A DNA stretch of 8,126 nucleotides, from the NCBI GenBank assembly GCA_002348315.1, contig DEAW01000114.1:16791-24916 (forward strand), read 5' to 3'. The notes beneath the pieces are model-generated. The model was not told the origin of the DNA. It did not search any database and saw only the letters and a list, made by a program, of their open reading frames with translations. Source of the stretch: Planctomycetaceae bacterium UBA2972. GTDB taxonomy: Bacteria; Planctomycetota; Planctomycetia; Pirellulales; Pirellulaceae. Of this stretch, positions 1-7,629 are shown piece after piece. The position numbers and the translations under genes were made by a program. Position 1 is the stretch's first letter. The number at the start of each line of letters is the position of its first letter.

Positions 1-1139
1 ACTACGAAATCAAACTGATGAGTTTGAGTTTGCCAGTATTCCAGATGCTTCGAACTATATTCCCTCCATTCAGGAACAGACAATTCGACGAGTACGGATT
101 TTGCACCAGCCATCGAACTGGAATAGTCTATCGATAACTTTGCTTTGGACTGGCCCTGTTCAAAGGAGACGACCTTTTCATGTTTCTTTTGATCCTCAGT
201 AACCCAGAACGTTAACTCGGCTTGCTCGTCGATATTGCCCAATCGAGTCACATCGATTGCCAACTCGATTGGCTCATCAACATAAGCCATTGTCGGCCCG
301 GATGGATTCGACAAGTGAAAATCATCTTGCTGATGTGTACCAATGACCCCCGGTACGATAATCGGCACGTCATACTGACTTGCGATTTCTCCTGCACGCT
401 GCAGACTAATTCCTTTGTTCGATAGACCATCCGACAAGAGTACGATGCCGGCAATCGATTGTCCCCGGTGGATTTTTAAGACTTCTGCGATCGCGTCACC
501 GATGGCAGATCCGGGGCCGGTAATAATATGATTGTCAAAACCGGGTTGATAGCCACGTTGATCGTGAAATGCTATCCTCTTTACGTTGGTGTTGAATTCA
601 TACATCTGAACGTCGTAATCAGATTCGATGCCTTTTAACACGCCTCTTAGTTTGTAACCGCTCGCCAATTCTTCCGGAGTCAGAACTCCTTCGCCTCCAG
701 TCACAAAGGCTTTGGCAAGCATCGAGCGATCCAATCCGACCGGAACTTCAGGATATTCACGAAACGTCTTCACATCCCACCCCAGTTCGCGAAACAACAA
801 ATGGTCAAGCCCCTCCATTCCGAGTGTCGGGTGCTGATCTTCAAGCCCCATGCTGGCTGTTACGTCAACGAGCACAATCAGCTTGGGTTTCCCAGTTATT
901 TCTTCATGTGAGCTCCACCCGGAAAGCATGACTGCGATCACAGTAATGGCCAAAACCCGCATGGAAATCAGTGTTAGCTTCCTCGACCACCGACCGCTAA
1001 CCGAACGCAGGTTAAAGAAGACGGAAGCTATCAGGACCACGCCAATGAAGATTATCCAGCCCCCGGGATAGGGCCACTGGAACTGCACCCGAGTCTGCGT
1101 TTGGGCAAGAATCGCTATCATCGTCAGATAACTATCCAT
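1..1139 (-). CDS. Membrane-anchored VWA-domain protein, C-terminus cut by window edge
   Basis: The frame is open from an ATG at 1139 to the left edge, giving 379 codons and no stop, so the C-terminus lies outside the window. Two hydrophobic helices (about residues 27-43 and 55-76) precede a VWA fold. The strand with the MIDAS motif reads LIVLVDVTASM (D92, T94, S96; Thr replaces the usual first Ser). A candidate MIDAS Thr is T207 in TGPGSAIGDAI, and IVLLSDGLSN (D237) supplies the late Asp. A beta-rich region begins near residue 275. In planctomycete relatives such proteins continue into a long extracytoplasmic part, often ending in a glutamine-amidotransferase-like domain; that part is not visible here. 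The spacing from D92 to T207 is longer than in the two neighbouring VWA-type proteins and suggests an insertion. The start is fixed by an excellent Shine-Dalgarno sequence and overlaps the upstream gene's end by 8 bases. The role is presumably partner or substrate receptor for the MoxR ATPase encoded in the same train; the ligand is unknown. Confidence 0.85.
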   Translation of the reverse strand, partial: MDSYLTMIAILAQTQTRVQFQWPYPGGWIIFIGVVLIASVFFNLRSVSGRWSRKLTLISMRVLAITVIAVMLSGWSSHEEITGKPKLIVLVDVTASMGLEDQHPTLGMEGLDHLLFRELGWDVKTFREYPEVPVGLDRSMLAKAFVTGGEGVLTPEELASGYKLRGVLKGIESDYDVQMYEFNTNVKRIAFHDQRGYQPGFDNHIITGPGSAIGDAIAEVLKIHRGQSIAGIVLLSDGLSNKGISLQRAGEIASQYDVPIIVPGVIGTHQQDDFHLSNPSGPTMAYVDEPIELAIDVTRLGNIDEQAELTFWVTEDQKKHEKVVSFEQGQSKAKLSIDYSSSMAGAKSVLVELSVPEWREYSSKHLEYWQTQTHQFDFV

Positions 1140-3333
1140 CGATCACCTCCCCCGGTTTTCCCGAAGGTTTCATAACACGGGATACCCAAATGATCTCCAG
1201 CAACAAGAGGCCCAATGTGACAAGTAACAGGGGTTGGAACCACGCCTGATTTAGCGTCGTTGGTAAAAACTGAGCGATCTCGTCTACATTAATGTCACTC
1301 TCGATTAACGTATCGAGAACCGATGACTGGAGCAATTGATGATCACTTTCAGTGACCTTCAGATTGCCAGCAATCAATGACGAATCAACGGTCTTGGCAC
1401 CAGCCAGGTAATCAACATGGTATATTCCCGGCGATTCAAAGTCGTGGTGCCACCAATAAGCAAACACCTCGCTGGAGTATTGATTTCCCTTAAACTCCAA
1501 ATCATATTTTGACAAACTACCATCCGGATTCTGTACGTGAACATCCAACGGCCCATACTGCATCGAAACACCATACTCTGGTGCGCTGCCGAGCAAAACG
1601 TCAGCATGCTCAGCGCGTCTTCCGACGACAAACTTTAATGTCTCATGAAGCAGCGGCAGGAAACTAGGCCAGACTCCCAGATCACTCCAACGCTCTTCCT
1701 CCTGGCTAATCAATATCGAAGTACTGAAGGTCAACAAACATCCTTTGCCAAACGGGCTGTAGAGATAGAGGGGTTTACCATCATCCGATTCAAGCACTAC
1801 CTGAGCCTGACCTGATTCTCTTAATTCCACCTCCACATATTTGTAGATCGGGATAGCGCCCAAACCATTCTCCGGATTCTGCTTAAACAACTCGACGATT
1901 TTGTGATCGCCTGCTCGTACCGACATTTTTGTTTCATCGGAAGTCGGACCGGAAGATACCTGTTTCCAGCGAAAGCCAAAACCTAAATCCTGATCTTGAT
2001 TATCAAAGAAGCGGTTGAGTGACTTAATGTTCGGATTTCTCCCCGGCGTCACCAACAACGTCCCCCCCTGATGTACAAACCCCCGAAGCCGTCTTTCGTT
2101 GAGTTCTGTTGAGATGTTCACTCCGCAAAGTGCCACCACATCAAAATCTGTCAGAATCTGCTGTTCCAGTTCAGCCTCACTTATCTGCTGAATCGTCACG
2201 GGCCAATCCGGGTCATCGGTCGGATGCAACGCCAACTCAACAGCGTCCGCGTCTCCCCGCTCTCCTTCGATACACAACACTCGGAAACTGGCCGGACTTT
2301 CAAAAACAATCCACTGTGAGTTATCCAGCATCAACGAATCGTCGTCGAGCCGTGCTTCAATTTGATGCCTGCCCGCCGAAAGATCCTGTAACGGAAGACT
2401 GACTGTTGCCGATTGTTGTTCTCCAATTTCGATTTCATCTCTTCTCACAAATTCATTATCAACAAACCAGGACACACCCGTGGCTGTTTCGGCCGTTTTG
2501 TAATAGCAATCCACTTCAGCCAAAATCGACACTTGAGAGGCGAATGCACCTTGTGGGTAAGAGATGGTCAGATTTTTAATCGCCAGATTAGCGGCCGGAT
2601 TCACACTACAGTCAACGACGGCAACCTGACCGAACTGCCGTAATAAATCCTGAGATGAGTCATGCTGACCGTCATTCAACATCTCATCCCACAGGTTCTG
2701 TTCCATATCGGTAAACACAACCACTCGAGCAACCAACAAATCCGGATCACTCTTCCGAGCATCTGTGACCAAATCTAAAGCTGACGCAAGTACGGTTTTC
2801 AAAGAACCACCGGTAGGCTGAGGTTCCAGTTCATCAATCGCCAATGCCGCTTGCTGAAAATCACTAGCCGGCACTTCGATCACCCAACGTTCAAATTCAC
2901 CGATGGTTAATACCGAAACGACATCCCCCTGAGCGATACCCCGGGTATATTCAATGGCTTTCTGTTTGGCCAATTCGAAGGCCGATTCACCGGATTGGCT
3001 ATCCGTAGTATTCATCGAATAGGAGGCATCGATCACCAGAACATGATACGTACCATCCGAGACTTTTCCCGGATTCAGGTTCATCGTATCGCTGCGAGGA
3101 GCACTAATCGCAGCTAAAAAACATGCCAAAATGAGAGCACGTAGAATCATCAGCGATAAATTGCGAAGTCTGGCCTTTTGCCATTCCTCTTCCATCGCCT
3201 GCAAAAGAAACTGCATCGCTGCCCATGCCTGCTGTTGAAAACGACGGCGTCGCAATAAGTGAATCAACAACGGTACGAGCAAAACAAAACTCCACCACAA
3301 CCTTTCAGGTGACTCAAAAATCAACGCCAGCAT
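1132..3333 (-). CDS. BatA-like membrane protein: BatA N-terminal domain, VWA, amidotransferase-like region
   Basis: This 733-residue protein begins with the BatA/aerotolerance N-terminal domain: a Pro-containing helix followed by the HLLRRRR signature (residues 25-31) and a second helix at about 58-77. A VWA domain follows, with MIDAS motif DASYS (D102, S104, S106), a candidate Thr in PTGGSL (T174), and VVVFTDM (D209). Beta-sandwich-like sequence spans about 255-345. Residues about 348-545 look like a class I glutamine-amidotransferase-like fold (VVALCGVN, GGTLLVTPG) with no obvious catalytic triad. The juxtamembrane motif TESD (661-664) precedes a C-terminal membrane helix (about 698-720), so the large middle part is probably extracytoplasmic. 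The start overlaps the DUF58 stop as TGATG, with AGAGGA seven bases upstream. In Bacteroides, bat genes were linked to aerotolerance; transferring that role here is not justified. The likely role is an envelope partner of the MoxR ATPase. Confidence 0.88.
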   Translation of the reverse strand: MLALIFESPERLWWSFVLLVPLLIHLLRRRRFQQQAWAAMQFLLQAMEEEWQKARLRNLSLMILRALILACFLAAISAPRSDTMNLNPGKVSDGTYHVLVIDASYSMNTTDSQSGESAFELAKQKAIEYTRGIAQGDVVSVLTIGEFERWVIEVPASDFQQAALAIDELEPQPTGGSLKTVLASALDLVTDARKSDPDLLVARVVVFTDMEQNLWDEMLNDGQHDSSQDLLRQFGQVAVVDCSVNPAANLAIKNLTISYPQGAFASQVSILAEVDCYYKTAETATGVSWFVDNEFVRRDEIEIGEQQSATVSLPLQDLSAGRHQIEARLDDDSLMLDNSQWIVFESPASFRVLCIEGERGDADAVELALHPTDDPDWPVTIQQISEAELEQQILTDFDVVALCGVNISTELNERRLRGFVHQGGTLLVTPGRNPNIKSLNRFFDNQDQDLGFGFRWKQVSSGPTSDETKMSVRAGDHKIVELFKQNPENGLGAIPIYKYVEVELRESGQAQVVLESDDGKPLYLYSPFGKGCLLTFSTSILISQEEERWSDLGVWPSFLPLLHETLKFVVGRRAEHADVLLGSAPEYGVSMQYGPLDVHVQNPDGSLSKYDLEFKGNQYSSEVFAYWWHHDFESPGIYHVDYLAGAKTVDSSLIAGNLKVTESDHQLLQSSVLDTLIESDINVDEIAQFLPTTLNQAWFQPLLLVTLGLLLLEIIWVSRVMKPSGKPGEVIDG
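1141..1150 (-). promoter_or_regulatory. Near-ideal Shine-Dalgarno sequence for the second VWA gene
   Basis: On the minus strand this reads GGAGGTGATC, a ten-base match to the complement of the conserved 16S rRNA 3' end. Six bases separate GGAGG from the ATG at 1139. It lies inside the last codons of the BatA-like gene, so termination of that gene at 1132 and initiation here occur at the same place, which favours translational coupling. The other starts in the window have much weaker sites. Confidence 0.8.
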
Positions 3334-4253
3334 CAGGAAGTCCTCTTTGCTTGTATGCGTTGAAAATAGGTGAGCAAGGCCGCTTGTAGATTCACATCCG
3401 TCACCAGCAATTCGTAGTCAGCACCCAGATTTCGCACGCGAGCTTCAAGTGTGTTACAGAATTCTTCGATTAACTCCTGAAAACGTCCACTGATAACTTC
3501 GGCGTTCACTCGCACTTGCTGCTGGCCTTCAAGTGCCTTGAATTGCATATCTCCAGTAAAGGGAAACTCAAGTTCATCTCGATCCAGTAACTGAAACACG
3601 GAAACGTCATGACCTTCCACCCGCAACCGTTCAACTCCCTGTACAATCTCATCTGCCTCCAACAGAAAATCACTCAGGATAAACACGACACTTCGTTGAG
3701 GTATCCGACTGGCCGACTCCAATAAAAAGGAAGAAAATGACTGAACCGAGGACATGGCTGAGTCTAATTCTGCCGACGGAGTCTCCAGCACATCGACTAA
3801 CCGTTCAAATTGCTGGGGGTGAGAAGCACTCTCCAACCAACGCTGTACAGCATCTGATCCCACGGCCGCTCCGACCGTGTCGCCGTTTCGCAGTACCACC
3901 CAACCTAATGCTGCCGCAATGCATTGGGCATATTCGTATTTAGTTAATCCACCCTCGGACTTATACTGCATACTCGTTGAATTATCGACAAGCAAGACAC
4001 AATTGAGGTTGGTTTCCTCGACAAATCGCTTGAGATATAACTTGTCGGTGCGTCCATACACTTTCCAGTCCACGTGACGCAAATCATCGCCCGGAACATA
4101 TTCCCGATGCTCTGCAAATTCGACGCTAACTCCCCGGAAAGGACTACGATGCGTTCCCGCAAGAAGGCCTTCCACCACCTGACGAGAGCGAATCTGTAGC
4201 CCATCAAGCGTTGCTAACGTCTTCGGTTCTAAAGACTTTGGAAGACTGGTCAC
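3333..4253 (-). CDS. DUF58 family protein (VWA-like partner of MoxR ATPase)
   Basis: This 306-residue soluble protein has no signal or membrane helix, so it is cytoplasmic. The DUF58 hallmark block is intact at about residues 30-82: GLLAGTHRSPFRG, then EFAEHREYVPGDDLRHVDWK and the RTDKLYLKRF segment. A VWA-like fold follows, with MIDAS motif DNSTS (D90, S92, S94) and FILSDF (D195). The protein is short for DUF58, lacking the N-terminal membrane helices of longer members, which matches the compact form encoded directly downstream of MoxR in many bacteria. Initiation is at a GTG; the next in-frame ATG (residue 95) would lose the hallmark block. The GTG lies 50 bases inside the end of the MoxR gene, and the shared N-terminal sequence (PKTLATLDGLQ) resembles the usual family start, which supports it. 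Only a weak GGGG sits upstream. The role is inferred as adaptor or co-chaperone of the MoxR ATPase. Confidence 0.9.
   Translation of the reverse strand: MTSLPKSLEPKTLATLDGLQIRSRQVVEGLLAGTHRSPFRGVSVEFAEHREYVPGDDLRHVDWKVYGRTDKLYLKRFVEETNLNCVLLVDNSTSMQYKSEGGLTKYEYAQCIAAALGWVVLRNGDTVGAAVGSDAVQRWLESASHPQQFERLVDVLETPSAELDSAMSSVQSFSSFLLESASRIPQRSVVFILSDFLLEADEIVQGVERLRVEGHDVSVFQLLDRDELEFPFTGDMQFKALEGQQQVRVNAEVISGRFQELIEEFCNTLEARVRNLGADYELLVTDVNLQAALLTYFQRIQAKRTS
3341..3346 (-). promoter_or_regulatory. Ribosome-binding site for the BatA-like gene
   Basis: The minus strand reads AGAGGA seven bases before the ATG at 3333. It lies in the last codons of DUF58, whose TGA stop shares one base with that ATG (TGATG). 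This is a standard termination-reinitiation arrangement and decides the start of the 733-residue protein. Confidence 0.65.
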
Positions 4254-5325
4254 GGTGTTCCCCGCCTGAGGAAGATTGATTATCCAATTCAGTGGTCAAG
4301 GTTGGTGGAAATTCCTGAAGTATTCTGTCAACCAATTGATCCACAGTGATCTGATTAGCCGAAGCTGCGTAATTAAGCCGGACACGGTGGCGTAGTACAG
4401 GATGGGCAACCGCCTGGACATCTTCATACCCCACCGATAATCGCCCGTTGATTAACGCGTGCGCTTTGGCACCCAGCACCAAATACTGACTACTACGAGG
4501 GCCTCCCCCCCAGGCAACATGCGTTTGGATGAACCCAGGAGCCTCCGCACCGGGCCTGGTCAATCGCGCTAATCGAATCGCATACTGAGTGACGTGACTG
4601 GCAACAGGCATTTCACGAACCAACAACATAGCTTGCTCAAGTTCCGCTTCGTTGACAACCTGACTGACGACAGAAGATTCCACACCCGTTGTCCGCTGGA
4701 CTATTTCCAGTTCCTCTGACTCCGTTGGATAATCGATCAACAACTGAAACATAAAGCGATCCAATTGCGCCTCTGGCAATGGATAGGTTCCTTCCTGCTC
4801 AATCGGATTCTGAGTAGCTAAAACAAAAAACGGTTGGGCCAGTTCGCGAGTTCGTGCTCCAACGGTCACTTGACGCTCTTGCATCGCCTCAAGCAAGGCA
4901 GCCTGTGTTTTAGGCGGAGTACGGTTTATTTCATCGGCCAAGAGCACATTCGTAAACAATGGCCCTGCCTGAAACTGTAATTCCCGCTGACCGGTCTCTG
5001 CACTTTCCTGAATGAGCTCGGTACCAGTAATATCCGTGGGCATTAAATCCGGAGTAAACTGGATTCGTCCGAAGGACAGATTCATCGTGCCTGCCAATGC
5101 CTGTACCATTAATGTTTTAGCCAAACCAGGCACACCCACTAAGAGACAATGACCCTGACACAACATGGCTATCAACATCTGGTCGATCACTTCCGATTGT
5201 CCAACGACCTGCACTGCCACCTGCTGCCGGATGCGTTGACATACCTGCTGCACGTCAGAAACGGACTGTTCGATATCTCTTTGCATACACTTACTACTCT
5301 CAGTTTGGTCTTTACGGGGAGGCAT
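4204..5325 (-). CDS. MoxR-family AAA+ ATPase
   Basis: This 373-residue cytoplasmic AAA+ protein is of the MoxR class, chaperone-like ATPases that act with VWA proteins to mature or activate clients. The nucleotide machinery is complete: Walker A GVPGLAKT (64-71), Walker B NVLLADEINR (D131, E132), sensor 1 in ATQNP (N173), a family block around LPEAQLDRF with candidate arginine finger R190, and a sensor-2-like Arg in GGPRSSQ (R277). The C-terminal lid ends near residue 341 (ILQEFP). About 32 polar residues follow, an extra tail rich in Ser, Gln and charged residues, and its last 16 codons are shared out of frame with DUF58. The ATG at 5325 overlaps the propeller gene by 14 bases and lacks a well-spaced Shine-Dalgarno. 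A second ATG at 5286 (residue 14) would give a 360-residue protein and a 25-base gap, and is a real alternative. It should drive the neighbouring VWA proteins. Confidence 0.94.
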   Translation of the reverse strand: MPPRKDQTESSKCMQRDIEQSVSDVQQVCQRIRQQVAVQVVGQSEVIDQMLIAMLCQGHCLLVGVPGLAKTLMVQALAGTMNLSFGRIQFTPDLMPTDITGTELIQESAETGQRELQFQAGPLFTNVLLADEINRTPPKTQAALLEAMQERQVTVGARTRELAQPFFVLATQNPIEQEGTYPLPEAQLDRFMFQLLIDYPTESEELEIVQRTTGVESSVVSQVVNEAELEQAMLLVREMPVASHVTQYAIRLARLTRPGAEAPGFIQTHVAWGGGPRSSQYLVLGAKAHALINGRLSVGYEDVQAVAHPVLRHRVRLNYAASANQITVDQLVDRILQEFPPTLTTELDNQSSSGGEHRDQSSKVFRTEDVSNA

Positions 5326-7408
5326 CCACCGCTGTAATCATTTTACCATCAAACAGAATTAGGAATCGTTCATTCAGGCCAAACCAACGAGTCTCCACGA
5401 ATGGAGTTTCCGTTGTTTTCAATACGGTAAGACGCTCGGAATCATCTAAGGCAAACTCGAGAATGTCTCCCGCTGATGACACGCTCAGAATACGACGGCC
5501 TGTGGCCTTCATCGAACAAACCCGTTGAGCTTCGTCTTCCTGCAAACTCTCTGATTCAACATCCACCCATTGATTGCTCTCAAATTGAGAAATAGATCGA
5601 CCGTATAACACCACCGATCCATCATCGAATACGGTAAGTTCTGCGGTGGAGTGTTTGGACGCAAGGACCGGCTCTAATAAGACTCCACTATGAATATCAA
5701 GGCTGAACACTTGTTCTGAATCAGCCGGAGCGAACAGCACTGACATTTGATCCCGATTGAATCCGACCGTTGAATTCCGCACGATTCTGGTTTCAAGTTC
5801 TGCCGAAGCAAGATTATGATAAGTCCGAGGGTAGGAACATACCCAATTGAGCTGACCAGAAAGATCAACCGAAGCCACCAACCCGGTATTCGTAGAAATG
5901 ATTGCCTGAGTCCCCAGGAGCGTTACGTCCGCCGACATTAAATCGGCAATCTTACGATTGGCAATCGGGCGGGCTGAACCAAGATAACATTCCCATTTCC
6001 GGTGACCATTAGCTAAATCGTAACAGGCTAAAAAGTGTCGACATTGAAATGCCTGATTCTCCCGAATCCCGACCAGTAAATATTCTCCACAAATTAAGGG
6101 CCGGGTAGCAAACACTCGATAGGAATCTGCCGTGGGTGTCGGCAACGTCAAGGGAAAGCCGTCCAGCATGCGCCCCTGCTCGGAAAGATCCAGCACGACA
6201 ATGGAATTAGACCGGACACTACCACCAGCAACGCTTAAATGATGAGTTAGTACCGGGTCTCCCTGCCTGGCAGCAAGCAAGTCACCTTCCACATGTACAC
6301 GAGGCCTGGCTGTGCCCCAGTAAGGTATGGCCGGATCATACCAGTCAGCCACGGCCACTTCCGAATTATGATAAATCCAAGCCGACTCAGCTGAATCCCC
6401 AAACAGCGAAGTACCATCATGCGCGTTGAAAGCCAGTATTCCATTTAGACTATTTACGAATAAGCGATCACCGTCCAGAGTGGGCACGACCTCCAACTTT
6501 TGCTCCCTCCCTCTTCCCTGAAACGTCTGCTCTAAATCAATCTGCCAGGCTGGTTTGCCGGAAATGGATAGTGGAGACAATTCGGCACCGGGACTCCGAG
6601 GTTGAAATTCAACACCAGCAGAGTCTCCGTCTAAATGCTGATGATAAAATCCCCGCACCAACTCGTGGAGACTACCAGTGCGCCCGCCTAATTCGGTGCG
6701 TGCATCTGAGGACAAGCTTTCAAGTAATTTCCTGGCCTGAGACTCACGGCCTTCGAGAATATCGAGCACGACTCTTCGAACAAGCAACTTATTTAGAGTT
6801 GTCTCGTCTAATTCGGGTGACCGTTGCCACCTACCGGTAAATATGTCCTTCACTCCCATCACCGGCACAACGGATTGGCGATCCAGTTGAATGCGTGCTC
6901 CCAAAAAATCACCACGCTCTAATAATTCGTCGCTGACCGCCAAGTGCCATTCACTAAACATCGACTCCACTGGATGCTGATTCCCAAATTGCAAAGTCGC
7001 TGCCAGACTCGATGGCAAATCCAATGTGGCATCTCCCGATCCTCTGGCAATGGCATCCGGCATCTGCATACGCATGACCCAGGCTTTGACGAATTCCGGA
7101 ACGGATACAAAATTCCTATACGCTTCATTAGACGCAGCAGGCAATGGAACTAATGCATCTTGATATTGAAACAAAAGTTGACTGATACGATCCCCTGCAC
7201 GCGCAAACAACCGAGCCTGTAGAGCCTGATTTGCCTGCTCGATAAGCTGGTAACCTTCAGCAGACAACAGGTTCAATCGTTGATCCGCTAAGCCTACTGC
7301 ATTTGTATTTGGGACAAGCGGTGCCTGAGCAGTTAAGTCGAAGGGGCTTAGGAACGTCCAAAGTACGCCACTGCAAACCAAACTCCATCTAGCCTTGATG
7401 CTATGCAT
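5312..7408 (-). CDS. Secreted PQQ-like beta-propeller protein with helical N-terminal domain
   Basis: From the ATG at 7408 the protein has 698 residues. It opens with a signal peptide: basic MHSIKAR, a hydrophobic core, and a likely cleavage after TAQA (residue 29). No lipobox Cys is present, so it is probably soluble or loosely bound outside the cytoplasmic membrane. Residues about 45-230 are mostly helical and repeat-like (AEGYQLIEQANQAL, ERGDFLGARIQL, ILEGRESQARKLLESL). From about 290 the sequence turns to PQQ-type propeller strands, such as GDRLFVNSLNGILAFNAHDG (313-332), FLACYDLANGHRKWE (459-473), NTGLVASVDLSGQLNW (507-522) and QVFSLDIHSGVLL (566-578). No features of a PQQ-dependent alcohol or sugar dehydrogenase are evident, so a structural or binding propeller of BamB type fits better than an enzyme. 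The frame extends upstream to a TTG at 7474, but that would overlap the preceding gene and bury the signal peptide. The ligand is unknown. Confidence 0.85.
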   Translation of the reverse strand: MHSIKARWSLVCSGVLWTFLSPFDLTAQAPLVPNTNAVGLADQRLNLLSAEGYQLIEQANQALQARLFARAGDRISQLLFQYQDALVPLPAASNEAYRNFVSVPEFVKAWVMRMQMPDAIARGSGDATLDLPSSLAATLQFGNQHPVESMFSEWHLAVSDELLERGDFLGARIQLDRQSVVPVMGVKDIFTGRWQRSPELDETTLNKLLVRRVVLDILEGRESQARKLLESLSSDARTELGGRTGSLHELVRGFYHQHLDGDSAGVEFQPRSPGAELSPLSISGKPAWQIDLEQTFQGRGREQKLEVVPTLDGDRLFVNSLNGILAFNAHDGTSLFGDSAESAWIYHNSEVAVADWYDPAIPYWGTARPRVHVEGDLLAARQGDPVLTHHLSVAGGSVRSNSIVVLDLSEQGRMLDGFPLTLPTPTADSYRVFATRPLICGEYLLVGIRENQAFQCRHFLACYDLANGHRKWECYLGSARPIANRKIADLMSADVTLLGTQAIISTNTGLVASVDLSGQLNWVCSYPRTYHNLASAELETRIVRNSTVGFNRDQMSVLFAPADSEQVFSLDIHSGVLLEPVLASKHSTAELTVFDDGSVVLYGRSISQFESNQWVDVESESLQEDEAQRVCSMKATGRRILSVSSAGDILEFALDDSERLTVLKTTETPFVETRWFGLNERFLILFDGKMITAVDASP

Positions 7409-7422
7409 AAAATCCCGCCACG

Positions 7423-7629
7423 CTATTGCTGCGAAGCATATCCTTCCAGCACTCGACCAGCGTAAAAAACACAAACGCCAAAGATCATGGCCACCAAAAG
7501 TCCGTCTACGCCAAACCCAAAAACATCCTGACCAGTCCGTTCCAACTCGCTTTGATTGTTGTCCGGATCATCAAAGATTAATTGCAATACAATAGCCGCC
7601 GGCAAAATAAACAAACCAGCCAATTGCAT
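7423..7629 (-). CDS. Small two-helix membrane protein, function unknown
   Basis: The 68-residue product from the ATG at 7629 has a first hydrophobic helix (about residues 3-19), an acidic polar loop (DDPDNNQSELE, 20-30), a second helix (about 42-57) and a short tail GRVLEGYASQQ. GGGAAG-like purine sequence (GGGAAG) lies a few bases before the ATG. The frame stays open upstream to a TTG at 7779, which would add 50 residues. That form is less likely, because the added part is not hydrophobic, has no ATG or GTG, and would run right up to the divergent gene. The TAG stop is 14 bases before the propeller start, making this the first gene of the minus-strand train. Short proteins ending in a second helix plus a G-R-x-x-E-G-Y tail are, from memory, a planctomycete type without assigned function. 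It could be an accessory subunit of the envelope complex, but that is only inferred from position. Confidence 0.65.
   Translation of the reverse strand: MQLAGLFILPAAIVLQLIFDDPDNNQSELERTGQDVFGFGVDGLLVAMIFGVCVFYAGRVLEGYASQQ

Noticed and set aside
222..425. Plus-strand open frame within the second VWA gene, with others at 850-1071 and 2109-2643
   Set aside because: All lie opposite strongly supported VWA coding sequence and show no motif, initiation site or plausible protein character.
3944..4207. Alternative minus-strand frame of 87 codons inside DUF58
   Set aside because: It is a frame shadow: the DUF58 frame carries the intact hallmark block over the same bases.
7409..7474. TTG-started extension of the propeller gene by 22 residues
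   Set aside because: It would overlap the end of the small membrane gene and put a long segment ahead of a good signal peptide; the ATG at 7408 fits better.
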